From Streptomyces sp. CBMA152 (GTDB taxonomy: Bacteria > Actinomycetota > Actinomycetes > Streptomycetales > Streptomycetaceae): DNA of 64,000 nt. The stretch is taken from the NCBI RefSeq assembly GCF_014596475.1, contig NZ_MECJ01000033.1, positions 682,001 through 746,000 of the forward strand. Reading direction: 5' to 3'. The notes beneath the pieces are model-generated. The model did no database searches and was not told the DNA's origin. It worked only from the letters and a program-made list of their open reading frames with translations. Both the position numbers and the translations under genes were made by a program. This document shows positions 1 through 7,074 of the stretch, piece after piece. Positions within the stretch are counted from its first letter, which is position 1. The number at the start of each line of letters is the position of its first letter.

Positions 1-131
1 TGACCGGGCAGCCCGCGGTGACGGTCCCGGTCGGCACGGACTCGGCGGGGCTTCCCATCGGCCTCCAACTCGTCGCCGCACGCCACCGCGACGACCTGGT
101 GCTACGGGCCGCACACGCGCTGGAGCAGTGA
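1..131 (+). CDS. Amidase, C-terminal fragment cut by window edge
   Basis: The last 42 codons of a gene that enters from the left, reading in the frame that starts at base 3 and ending at the TGA at 129-131. The peptide contains GLPIGLQLVA followed by a D-x-L-V-L-x-A-A-x-A-L-E tail, the usual C-terminus of amidase-signature (GatA-like) hydrolases, which cleave amide bonds with a Ser-Ser-Lys triad. The triad lies outside the window, so the substrate cannot be inferred. It is followed 69 bases later by the ehu importer on the same strand. Confidence 0.75.
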   Translation, partial: TGQPAVTVPVGTDSAGLPIGLQLVAARHRDDLVLRAAHALEQ

Positions 132-133
132 AA

Positions 134-157
134 CCCGTACGCAATCAGGCATACGGG
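134..157 (+). other. Short hairpin between amidase and ehuB
   Basis: CCCGTA (134-139) can pair with TACGGG (152-157) around a 12-base loop. The stem is only 6 bp and has no T-run, so it is at most a weak terminator or attenuator after the amidase. Confidence 0.3.
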
Positions 158-200
158 ACCCATACGCATGGCGGCGTGGAAGGCGGGTAGCGGCGCCGCC

Positions 201-1073
201 ATGGCTGGAACACGACCGAGAGACCAGATCCGCAGGCGCACGCTCCTCGCCTCCGCCGCCGGGGCCGCCGCCATGGCCGCCGTCGGCTGCTCCAGAGTGC
301 CCGGGGGCGACGCGCTCGGGCGGCTCAGATCGCAGGGCACGGTCCGGCTGGGGATCGCCGGCGAGGTCCCGTACGGCTATGTCGACGAGGACGGGAAGTT
401 CACCGGCGAGGCGCCGGAACTCGCCAAGGTGATCTTCAAGCGGCTCGGCATCGGCCGCGTCCAGCCGGTCGCCACCGACTTCTCCTCGCTGATCCCCGGC
501 CTCAACTCCCAGCAGTTCGACGTCGTCTCGGCCGGGATGTACATCAACAAGGACCGGTGCGCGCAGGTCCTGTTCGCCGATCCCGAGTACCAGATGCTCG
601 ACTCGTTCATCGTGCGCAAGGGCAATCCGAAGAACCTGCACACGTACGAGGACGTGGTGCGCAGCCGTGCCCGGTTCGCGACCGGCACCGGCTACGCGGA
701 GATCAAGTACGCGGTCGCCGCCGGGCTCCGGGAGAAGGACATCGTGATCCTCCAGGACCAGGTCGCCGGGCTGAACGCGGTCGAGTCCGGCCGCGTCGAC
801 GTGTTCGCCGGGACCGCGCTGACCACCCGGGCGGTGGTGAAGAAGAGCAGCCGGGCCGAGGCCACCGCACCCTTCGCCGCCGTGGTCGACGGCAAGAAGA
901 AGGTCGACGGCGGCGGCTTCGCCTTCCGCCCCACCGACACCTCGCTGCGCGACGCCTTCAACACCGAGATCCACAAGATGCGCGACAGCGGCGAACTCTT
1001 CCGGATCCTGCGCCCGTTCGGCTTCACCGAGGCCGAGATGACCACCCTCACCGCCAAGGAGCTGTGCCGATGA
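201..1073 (+). CDS. ehuB: Ectoine/hydroxyectoine ABC transporter, solute-binding lipoprotein EhuB
   Basis: A periplasmic-type amino-acid-binding protein (SBP family 3) that captures compatible solutes such as ectoine and hands them to EhuCD. I start it at the ATG at 201, which has a GGAAGGCGGG ribosome site upstream; an in-frame ATG at 168 would add 11 residues. From 201 the N-terminus shows RRR followed by a hydrophobic stretch and a lipobox ending in Cys30 (AAVGC), so a lipoprotein, possibly Tat-exported. Motifs such as GYVDEDGKFTGEAPELAKVI and DVVSAGMYI are typical of EhuB. Its stop overlaps ehuC by an ATGA. The substrate is inferred from similarity to EhuB rather than shown. Confidence 0.85.
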   Translation: MAGTRPRDQIRRRTLLASAAGAAAMAAVGCSRVPGGDALGRLRSQGTVRLGIAGEVPYGYVDEDGKFTGEAPELAKVIFKRLGIGRVQPVATDFSSLIPGLNSQQFDVVSAGMYINKDRCAQVLFADPEYQMLDSFIVRKGNPKNLHTYEDVVRSRARFATGTGYAEIKYAVAAGLREKDIVILQDQVAGLNAVESGRVDVFAGTALTTRAVVKKSSRAEATAPFAAVVDGKKKVDGGGFAFRPTDTSLRDAFNTEIHKMRDSGELFRILRPFGFTEAEMTTLTAKELCR

Positions 1074-1729
1074 CGGCGGGACTGTGGCAGCACTGGGTGC
1101 TGCCGGGAATATGGATCACGGTGCAGCTGACCGTGTACAGCGCGGCGCTCGCCGCGGCCGTCGCCTTCGGGGTCGGCATGGCCCGCACGCACCGCTCGCG
1201 CCTCGTCCGCTTCCTCGCCGGCTGCTACACGGAGATCTTCCGGGGCATGTCCGCCCTGGTCCTGATGTTCTGGCTGTTCTTCGTGCTGCCCCCGCTGGTG
1301 GGCTGGCAGCTGGTGCCGATGTGGGCGGCGGTCCTGGCGCTCGGCCTCTCGTACGGGGCGTACGGCGCCGAGATCGTCCGGGGCGCGCTGAACTCGGTGA
1401 CGCGCGCGCAGCGCGAGGCGGGCATCGCGCTCAGCTTCACGCCCTGGCAGCGGATGCGGCTGATCCTGCTGCCGCAGGCGGTGCCGGAGATGATCCCGCC
1501 GTTCTGCAACCTGCTGATCGAACTCCTCAAGGGCACCGCCCTGGTCTCGCTCCTCGGCGTCGGAGACGTGTCCTTCGCCGCCTATCTCGTCCGCCTGGCC
1601 ACCCAGGACAGCGCGAAGATCTACAGCGTCACCCTCGTCATCTACTTCGTCCTCGCCTTCGGAATCACCCGTGGCATGAAGGCACTTGAGCGCCGGGCCA
1701 AGGCGAACCTGGGGGTGACGGCCAAGTGA
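1070..1729 (+). CDS. ehuC: Ectoine/hydroxyectoine ABC transporter permease EhuC
   Basis: A 219-residue integral membrane permease of the His/Glu/Gln type. It shows about five membrane segments and the EAA cytoplasmic loop (REAGIALSFTPWQRMRLILL) that docks the ATPase. The start ATG at 1070 overlaps the ehuB stop (ATGA), and its own stop overlaps the GTG start of ehuD, so the four genes are translationally coupled. It pairs with EhuD to form the channel. Confidence 0.85.
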   Translation: MTAGLWQHWVLPGIWITVQLTVYSAALAAAVAFGVGMARTHRSRLVRFLAGCYTEIFRGMSALVLMFWLFFVLPPLVGWQLVPMWAAVLALGLSYGAYGAEIVRGALNSVTRAQREAGIALSFTPWQRMRLILLPQAVPEMIPPFCNLLIELLKGTALVSLLGVGDVSFAAYLVRLATQDSAKIYSVTLVIYFVLAFGITRGMKALERRAKANLGVTAK

Positions 1730-2397
1730 GCACCACCGCGCACCACTCGTCCTGGGACTGGTCCGCCGTCTCGGACTTCATGCCGCGCCTGTGGGACGGG
1801 ATGCTCGTCACCCTCCAGGTCCTGGCGCTCGGCTCGCTGATCTCGTTCTCGCTGGGGCTGGTGTGGGCCCTCGGCCTGCGCTCCCCGGCCCGGCTCGTAC
1901 GGTGGCCCATCGCCGCCGTCACCGAGTTCATCCGCACCACGCCGCTGCTGGTGCAGCTGTTCTTCCTGTTCTTCGTGCTGCCCGAGTGGGGCGTGAAGTT
2001 CTCCGCGCTGACCACCGGAGTCCTCGCCATCGGGCTGCACTACTCGACGTACACCGCGCAGGTCTACCGGGCCGGGATCGACGCCGTGCCCAACGGACAG
2101 TGGGAGGCGGCCACCGCGCTCAGCCTGCCCGTGCACCGGACCTGGCTCGCGGTGATCCTGCCGCAGGCGGTCCGCCGAATCGTTCCCGCGCTCGGCAACT
2201 ACGTCATCTCGATGCTCAAGGACACTCCGCTGCTCGCCGGGATCAGCGTGCTGGAGATGCTCCAGCAGTCGCGCCTCGAAGGGGCGTCGACCTTCCAGTA
2301 CACCGAGCCGCTGACGGTGGTCGGTGTCGCCTTCGTCCTCATCGCCTACCCGGCATCCCTTCTCGTACGAGCCCTGGAGCGCCGCCTTGCCCGCTGA
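1726..2397 (+). CDS. ehuD: Ectoine/hydroxyectoine ABC transporter permease EhuD
   Basis: The second permease half, 223 residues, starting at a GTG that overlaps the ehuC stop (GTGA). It has the same fold and an EAA-type loop (WEAATALSLPVHRTWLAVIL). An N-terminal stretch of about 25 residues (HHSSWDWSAV) precedes the first membrane segment. It overlaps the start I choose for ehuA by 11 bases. Confidence 0.85.
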   Translation: MSTTAHHSSWDWSAVSDFMPRLWDGMLVTLQVLALGSLISFSLGLVWALGLRSPARLVRWPIAAVTEFIRTTPLLVQLFFLFFVLPEWGVKFSALTTGVLAIGLHYSTYTAQVYRAGIDAVPNGQWEAATALSLPVHRTWLAVILPQAVRRIVPALGNYVISMLKDTPLLAGISVLEMLQQSRLEGASTFQYTEPLTVVGVAFVLIAYPASLLVRALERRLAR

Positions 2398-3145
2398 CCA
2401 CGCACCTGACCACCCCCTGATCACCTTCGACAACGTCACGAAGAGCTTCGGAGGCACGACGGTCCTCGACGACCTGTGCTTCTCGGTGAAGCCGGGGCGC
2501 CATGTCACGCTGATCGGACCGTCCGGTTCCGGCAAGACCACGATCCTGCGGCTGCTCATGACCCTGGAGACGCCCGACTCCGGGACGATCCGGGTCAATG
2601 GGGACCGGCTGTTTCCGGCCGCCGAGAAGGAGCGGCGCGAGGCCCGCAAGAAGATCGGGATGGTCTTCCAGCAGTTCAACCTCTTCCCCAATATGACGGT
2701 GCTGCGGAACATCACCGAGGCGCCGGTGCGGGTGCTCGGGCTCTCGCCCGACGAGGCCCACGCGCGCGCGAAGGATCTGCTGGACCTCGTCGGGCTCGGC
2801 GACCGGGGCGACGCGAAGCCCGGGCAGCTCTCCGGCGGTCAGCAGCAGCGGGTGGCGATCGCGCGGGCCCTGGCCATGCGCCCCCAGGTGCTGCTTCTCG
2901 ACGAGGTGACGTCCGCGCTCGACCCGGAGCTGGTGGCCGGGGTCCTGGACGTCCTGCGTGATGTGGCGAAGACGACCGACATCACCATGCTGTGCGTCAC
3001 CCATGAGATGAATTTCGCCAGGGACATCTCGGACGAGGTGATGATGTTCGACTCCGGGAAGGTCATCGAGCAGGGTCCGCCGGAAAAAATCTTTGCGGAA
3101 GCAGAGCACGAACGTACGCGCGAGTTCCTGGGCGCGGTGCTCTGA
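2387..3145 (+). CDS. ehuA: Ectoine/hydroxyectoine ABC transporter ATP-binding protein EhuA
   Basis: The ATPase that powers uptake. Walker A GPSGSGKT is at residues 44-51; the signature LSGGQQQR and Walker B LLLDEV follow, then the switch His in CVTHE. I choose the TTG at 2387 as the start because GGAG (2376-2379) sits 7 bases upstream and it gives the usual length of 252 residues. The upstream in-frame ATG at 2324 would put a Ser/Pro-rich, non-homologous extension inside ehuD. A hairpin 45 bases past the stop probably ends the operon. Confidence 0.85.
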   Translation: MPADHAPDHPLITFDNVTKSFGGTTVLDDLCFSVKPGRHVTLIGPSGSGKTTILRLLMTLETPDSGTIRVNGDRLFPAAEKERREARKKIGMVFQQFNLFPNMTVLRNITEAPVRVLGLSPDEAHARAKDLLDLVGLGDRGDAKPGQLSGGQQQRVAIARALAMRPQVLLLDEVTSALDPELVAGVLDVLRDVAKTTDITMLCVTHEMNFARDISDEVMMFDSGKVIEQGPPEKIFAEAEHERTREFLGAVL

Positions 3146-3190
3146 CCTCTGGTTCCAGCCACAGACCGTGCCATTGACATATGCCACAGG

Positions 3191-3222
3191 GATGCGCCCC
3201 AGCGTAACGGCCGGGGCGCATC
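3191..3222 (+). terminator. Hairpin after ehuA
   Basis: A perfect 10-bp stem, GATGCGCCCC (3191-3200) with GGGGCGCATC (3213-3222), and a 12-base loop. It lies between ehuA and the IclR gene without a T-run. It is most likely a terminator, although the symmetry would also suit an operator for the neighbouring IclR protein. Confidence 0.5.
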
Positions 3223-3312
3223 ATCAATCTCGTCAACACCCCCACCAGAAAGGGGTCTTGGCGGTTATCGTGGTTGGGCAAGCTTGCGGTCTCGACCTGC
3301 TAGGGGGAAACC

Positions 3313-4071
3313 GTGGCGCTGAAGCCCGAGCCGACCGCGCCGTTCCATTCGGTGCAGTACGCCTTCCGCGTCCTGGAGACGATCTCCAAGCACGCCGGCG
3401 GCGTGACGGATGTCCAGATCGCACGAGAGACCGGTTTGCCGACCGCACATCTCGCCTCACTTCTTCTCATGCTCCGCTGCGAGGGTTACGTGGAGCAGGT
3501 CGCCGACGGCGCGTACGTCATCGGCGACTCGACGGTCCTCCTCGGCTCCGGCGCCGTGCGCCAGCAGGCCCTGGAGGCCAAGCTCCAGAGCACCCTCACC
3601 GAGCTGCGCGACTCGGTCGGCGCGGCGGTCTACATCAGCCGGTACATCGACGGCGAGGTGAAGATCACCCAGTACGCGGACGGGCCGCGCGCCCCGAAGG
3701 TCAACGAGTGGGTGGACTTCCGCTCGGCGGCCCACGCGAGCGCGGTAGGCAAGTGCCTGCTGACCCAGCTGGACCAGAACGGCCGCCGCGACCACCTGTC
3801 CCGCCACAAGATCGCCCGCCTCACCTCGCGGACGATCACCAACGAGCGGATCCTGTTCTCCAAGCTGGACGCCCAGCCGGCGACGGTCCCGGTGCTCGAC
3901 CTCCAGGAGTACGCGGTGGGCACGGTCTGCGCGGCCGTCCCGCTGACGGCGGGCTCGGCGGTCGGCTGCCTGGCCCTCTCGATGCCGATCGAACACGCCC
4001 ACCGCCTGCGCTCGGCAGCCGACACCCTGAACCGCCGCGCGGCCCCGGTGGTGCTCTCACTGGCGATCTAG
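3313..4071 (+). CDS. IclR-family transcriptional regulator
   Basis: A 252-residue regulator with an N-terminal winged helix-turn-helix (about residues 12-75, including VTDVQIARETGLPTAHLASL) and a C-terminal GAF-like effector domain (about 80-250). The GTG start at 3313 has GGGGGAAACC immediately upstream. Its position directly after ehuBCDA makes it the likely local regulator of ectoine uptake or breakdown; this is inference from context. The normally conserved linker and effector-domain glycines are present, so it looks intact. Confidence 0.8.
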   Translation: MALKPEPTAPFHSVQYAFRVLETISKHAGGVTDVQIARETGLPTAHLASLLLMLRCEGYVEQVADGAYVIGDSTVLLGSGAVRQQALEAKLQSTLTELRDSVGAAVYISRYIDGEVKITQYADGPRAPKVNEWVDFRSAAHASAVGKCLLTQLDQNGRRDHLSRHKIARLTSRTITNERILFSKLDAQPATVPVLDLQEYAVGTVCAAVPLTAGSAVGCLALSMPIEHAHRLRSAADTLNRRAAPVVLSLAI

Positions 4072-4178
4072 GCGTGTCGTTTCCCCGGTCCGCGCCCGCG
4101 CCTGCGGCCGGGTCCGGGGCCGCCTGCGGGTGGTCGGGAGCACCCCCGCGGACCAGGTAGTATTTTCTCTGTCAGCAG

Positions 4179-4252
4179 GCGCCGCTAGCTCAGTTGGTTA
4201 GAGCAGCTGACTCTTAATCAGCGGGTCCGGGGTTCGAGTCCCTGGCGGCGCA
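4179..4252 (+). tRNA. tRNA-Lys (CTT), first copy
   Basis: Folds as a 74-nt cloverleaf without an encoded CCA. The acceptor stem is GCGCCGC/GCGGCGC with discriminator A; the D-arm is GCTC/GAGC; the anticodon stem GCTGA/TCAGC encloses the loop CTCTTAA (anticodon CTT, reading AAG); the T-arm is CGGGG-TTCGAGT-CCCTG. A second, identical tRNA body lies at 14860. Everything between the copies could be an insertion or a local duplication. Confidence 0.97.
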
Positions 4253-4260
4253 CAGACAGT

Positions 4261-4300
4261 CGCAACCCCCTCACCATTGGTGAGGGGGTTGCGGTCGTTT
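4261..4300 (+). terminator. Terminator of first tRNA-Lys
   Basis: A perfect 15-bp stem (4261-4275 with 4279-4293) and a 3-base loop ATT, followed by GTCGTTT. The equivalent hairpin after the second tRNA-Lys keeps all pairs although an A-T pair has become G-C. Confidence 0.85.
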
Positions 4301-4304
4301 CGGG

Positions 4305-4549
4305 GGTCGGATGCTGGCGGGGGCCAACGGCGTCGGCGGCCGACGAGAATGCCGCCCAGGCACCGAATACGGAAAGCGCCCCGGTCCTCGATGTCACGCC
4401 GCACCAGCTGTTCAGCACGCCGAATCGTCTCGGCGAACGGCGCGATAGATCGACTGCCGGGCAGCCAGATGCCGACCGTCGCCGTAAGCGCTGGTGGCCA
4501 GCAGCTTCGGGTCGGTGACGGCGGCGTCCTGCTGCTCGGTGTTGGTCAC
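4305..4549 (-). pseudogene. Remnant of a class I SAM-dependent methyltransferase
   Basis: Starts at a GTG at 4549 with GGAGG seven bases upstream. The first 35 codons read TDPKLLATSAYGDGRHLAAR then QSIYR, the characteristic N-terminus of a Streptomyces methyltransferase family. The frame then ends within 11 codons. In another frame the next stretch (QLVRRDIEDRGAFRIRCLGG, then ILVGRR) looks like the C-terminal strand of the same family. Roughly 150 central residues, including the SAM-binding glycine motif, are missing, so this is probably an internal deletion with a frameshift. It lies 36 bases after the XRE gene in the same direction. Confidence 0.6.
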
Positions 4550-4584
4550 GGCACGACCTCCGGGGGCCTCTGCATCGCGACCTC

Positions 4585-5439
4585 CTAGTCCTTCGGCATC
4601 TGATCAAAATGCTGGATGGCGGCGAGGATCAGGTCCCGGACCGTGGTGCCGTAGACGGCTGATCGTTGCAAGAGGGCGAACGCCTTGGTGTACAGCTCGA
4701 TCTCTCGGGGCTGCGTGACGGAGAACTCCGCCGAGTAGGTCTCCACCAGGACGAGCTTGTCGTCGAACATCGAGAACGAGTTGCCGGGCCAGATCCCCAC
4801 AGGTGCGGAGCGCGGGATGATGCCCAGGCTCATCCGGGGCAGCCGCATCACCGCCAGCAGGCGGTCGAGCTGCCCCAACATCACCTCCGGCCCGCCGAAG
4901 TTGGTGTAGAGCGCCTGCTCACCGAGGACGACGTTGAAGATCCGGTTGCCGCGGTACAGGTACTGCTGCCGTTCCAGTCGCTTGGCCGTGGCGGCTTCTA
5001 CGTCGTCCGGGATCTCGTAGTAGTCCACGACCTGGCGGAAGGTCTCCGCCGCGTACTCCGCCGTCTGGAGCGTCCCCCACACCAGCGTCGGGTGCCAGAT
5101 ACGGAAGACCTTCGTCCTGGCGTAGACCGGCAAGGCCTTCCTCTGTCGTTCTTCCGCGCCGGGCTCCAGCTGCCGGCGCCACTCCAGCCACAGCTCGTCG
5201 ATGTGCCGGACGGTCGCGATCAGGTCGGGGATCTGCTCTGGCCGGTCGGTGGTGATGCACCAAGTGCGGATGTCGGCTTCGCTGGGGTTCTGCTTGCCGT
5301 TCTCCAGCCGGGAGACCTTCGACTCCGCCCACCCGGTGGCCACGGCGAATGCCCGGCCGCTGGCGAACCCCGCATCCTTGCGGAATCCGCGAAGCCGGGC
5401 ACCCAGCGCCTCTCGTGCTTCTTGTGCTTGGTGACTCAC
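4585..5439 (-). CDS. Scr1-type XRE regulator (HTH plus DUF5753)
   Basis: A 284-residue protein with a helix-turn-helix at about 10-65 (LGARLRGFRKDAGFASGRAF, SKVSRLENGKQNPSEADI) and a C-terminal DUF5753 domain (about 95-275) with motifs such as GTLQTAEYA and LGIIPRSAPVGIWPGNSFSM. I start it at a GTG at 5439, seven bases beyond the stop of the DUF6879 gene; the longer reading upstream overlaps that gene with low-complexity sequence. Such regulators usually pair with a DUF397 gene, but here the downstream gene is a broken methyltransferase. The real partner may be the DUF6879 protein. Confidence 0.85.
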   Translation of the reverse strand: MSHQAQEAREALGARLRGFRKDAGFASGRAFAVATGWAESKVSRLENGKQNPSEADIRTWCITTDRPEQIPDLIATVRHIDELWLEWRRQLEPGAEERQRKALPVYARTKVFRIWHPTLVWGTLQTAEYAAETFRQVVDYYEIPDDVEAATAKRLERQQYLYRGNRIFNVVLGEQALYTNFGGPEVMLGQLDRLLAVMRLPRMSLGIIPRSAPVGIWPGNSFSMFDDKLVLVETYSAEFSVTQPREIELYTKAFALLQRSAVYGTTVRDLILAAIQHFDQMPKD

Positions 5440-5446
5440 TGATGGA

Positions 5447-5971
5447 TCAGGGCTTGTACTCGACGTGCGGGACGGCATCGGCCCAGAGCAGATCGCGTAC
5501 GCGGACGCATGCGGCCACGGTGTCAGGGTCCTCGATGATCTCGGAACCCAGGACACGGCCCTCCGGGTCGAAGCGGCCGACGGCCAGCAGCCGGTCGTCG
5601 TAGAGCCACCAGTCATCGCCGTCCACGGGGAAGGTGATGCCGTCGGGCAAGCGGTGCCGCGGTAGCCACCGGATGTCCTCGCCGACGTCGATGTTGAGGT
5701 GGGTCAGCGAGCGCTCCCACGTGACGTACTGGCTGTGCGGCTCCGACACCACCCGCACGCGGCGCACCGTCTTGCCTTCGCCGGTGACCCGCTTCATCAA
5801 GGCCATCCACTCGTCGAGCCAGGCGTAGTCATCGGGTTCGCCCCGCTGCCATCGGGCGTACGGCGTGTCCTCGATCGGAGATCCGTAGTCGTCTCTGAGC
5901 TCCAGGTGGAAGGCGTCGCGTTCGAAGCTGTTGAACAGCTCGTCACGCTGAGCAGGAGTGATCAGGTCCAT
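5447..5971 (-). CDS. DUF6879 family protein
   Basis: A 174-residue cytoplasmic protein, rich in acidic and aromatic residues, with motifs FERDAFHLELRDDYG, VRRVRVVSEPHSQYVTWE and WWLYDDRLLAVGRFDPEGRV. These are typical of the DUF6879 family that accompanies XRE regulators in Streptomyces. Function is unknown; the pairing suggests it acts with the XRE protein as a signalling or antidote partner. Its start overlaps the 3' end of the preceding gene by 29 bases, and its stop lies seven bases before the XRE start, so the three genes form one transcript. Confidence 0.75.
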   Translation of the reverse strand: MDLITPAQRDELFNSFERDAFHLELRDDYGSPIEDTPYARWQRGEPDDYAWLDEWMALMKRVTGEGKTVRRVRVVSEPHSQYVTWERSLTHLNIDVGEDIRWLPRHRLPDGITFPVDGDDWWLYDDRLLAVGRFDPEGRVLGSEIIEDPDTVAACVRVRDLLWADAVPHVEYKP

Positions 5972-6350
5972 CGTCTTCCTCCAACAGGGCCGTGATCGAG
6001 GACCTGGGGACCTCGATGCAGGTCTCGTAGTCGGGCAGGCGCATCTGGCTCAGGGCTTCAGGATCGTGCATTTCGGGGCCCTGGAGCACGCACGTGCCCT
6101 GTTCTGTGACGAGCATGATCGGGGCGGTGAACTTCCTGACCTCGCCGGACACTTGGCCGTCCTTGGTCAGGTGCTCGAACAGCTCGGTCGGCACCTCGAC
6201 GACCGTCTGCCCTTCGGGCACATCGAGCTGCATGAGCAGTTCGTTGGCGAAGACCTTCCAGCCTTGGATGACGTAGCTGTCCTGGTCGCTGGCGTCGAGC
6301 GTGGGGCTGTCTCCGGGGGTGGAGTTCTTACCGAGGAACCGTAACTTCAT
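5943..6350 (-). CDS. Hypothetical protein with a TTA codon, first gene of the XRE operon
   Basis: A 135-residue protein without recognised domains. The ATG at 6350 follows GGGAGAGCAACC, a good ribosome site. The sequence (GWKVFANELLMQL, TVVEVPTELFEHL, FTAPIMLVTEQGTCVLQGPE) suggests a small beta-rich cytoplasmic fold. The third codon is TTA (6344-6342), the rare leucine codon read by the developmentally controlled bldA tRNA, so translation of the operon's first gene may depend on bldA. The promoter lies at 6421-6450. Confidence 0.7.
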   Translation of the reverse strand: MKLRFLGKNSTPGDSPTLDASDQDSYVIQGWKVFANELLMQLDVPEGQTVVEVPTELFEHLTKDGQVSGEVRKFTAPIMLVTEQGTCVLQGPEMHDPEALSQMRLPDYETCIEVPRSSITALLEEDDGPDHSCSA

Positions 6351-6420
6351 GGTTGCTCTCCCGTCCGCCGCCTTGCGCAGGTTTGCGTGACACAGGGATC
6401 GTGCGCGAGACGTTCGCCCC

Positions 6421-6485
6421 AGTCTATCGGCCTGCTGCAAACTCGCGCAATTTTCTTGGTAGTTGACTCGCGGCCGCTCTACGGT
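6421..6485. promoter_or_regulatory. Back-to-back promoters between the XRE operon and the peptide/methyltransferase genes
   Basis: On the minus strand, TTGCGC (6450-6445), an 18-base spacer and TAGACT (6426-6421) fit a vegetative promoter for the XRE operon. On the plus strand, TTGGTA (6456-6461), an 18-base spacer and TACGGT (6480-6485) fit a promoter for the genes starting at 6545. The sequence ACTCGCG occurs twice (6441-6447 and 6465-6471) as a direct repeat spanning the plus -35 region, a possible site for the XRE protein. Confidence 0.5.
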
Positions 6486-6544
6486 CGCTCTCTAGCCCGA
6501 GCAACCAAGGACGCGCCCCATGACGCGGCATCGAGGGGAGATGC

Positions 6545-6736
6545 GTGGTGGCCACTGTGGACAGCGAACCCGAGACCCCAAGCGCCGACCGCTTGGCGGG
6601 CGCGCCTGAGCGGACGATCAACAGCGTCCGAGGATCTGCCACGCACCACGGGCGGCCGCTCGTGCACATCGGCCACCTGCCCGCCGACATCGCGGAGCGG
6701 CTGGCCGAGCGCGCCCGGCGGGGGGAGGACCGGTGA
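6545..6736 (+). CDS. Small hypothetical protein
   Basis: A 63-codon frame beginning GTG-GTG; GGAG at 6536-6539 fits either the first GTG (6545) or the second (6548). The N-terminal half is low in structure; the C-terminal half (VHIGHLPADIAERLAERARR) is amphipathic helix. No family is recognised. It is the first gene of the plus-strand transcript that leads to the peptide/methyltransferase pair, so it may belong to the same system. Confidence 0.5.
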   Translation: MVATVDSEPETPSADRLAGAPERTINSVRGSATHHGRPLVHIGHLPADIAERLAERARRGEDR

Positions 6737-6933
6737 GCCCCGGTTGCCGCACACGCGGACGGCCTAGGTCCCGTTGTTCAACGATTCCGCCCCTGCCCGG
6801 CAGCCAGGCCGTACTCCAAGTGCAAGGGCAAGACGGCAGTGGTGGGACCCGCATCCGGCGCCATCAGGCCGGAGCGGGTAGGACGGCAGCGCGGGAGCGA
6901 TCCCGTGTCGGCCATGCCGAAGGAGAGCGCACA

Positions 6934-7074
6934 GTGAATCTCATCCTGCGCGACGACAGTGGGAACGGTGGCGACAAGCTTCCGGGCGAGCCGTATCCCG
7001 GCCCGCACCAGCCGCCGACCCCGGACGGGGGCCCCGGCGTACCGAACCCGCCCCAGCCGAGCGTCATCCCGTGA
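6934..7074 (+). CDS. Candidate RiPP precursor peptide, Asp/Gly/Pro-rich
   Basis: A 46-residue peptide. The GTG at 6934 has AGGAGAG (6921-6927) six bases upstream, one of the best ribosome sites in this patch. The N-terminus NLILRDDSGNGGDKLPGEP carries clustered Asp/Asn next to Ser or Gly (D8-S9, N11-G12, D14), and a second D-G occurs at 31-32. The C-terminal half has 14 prolines. There are no Cys residues, so it is not a lanthipeptide. Its stop overlaps the start of the methyltransferase (GTGA), which couples the two. I infer a substrate role from this arrangement; a longer in-frame reading from 6733 exists but lacks support. Confidence 0.55.
   Translation: MNLILRDDSGNGGDKLPGEPYPGPHQPPTPDGGPGVPNPPQPSVIP

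Noticed and set aside
4277..4588. Plus-strand 103-codon frame after the first tRNA-Lys
   Set aside because: It begins in the tRNA terminator and runs antisense to the methyltransferase remnant; no sign of coding.
6733..7074. 113-codon version of the candidate peptide starting at 6733
   Set aside because: The upstream part has no ribosome site and irregular composition, whereas GTG 6934 has an excellent one.
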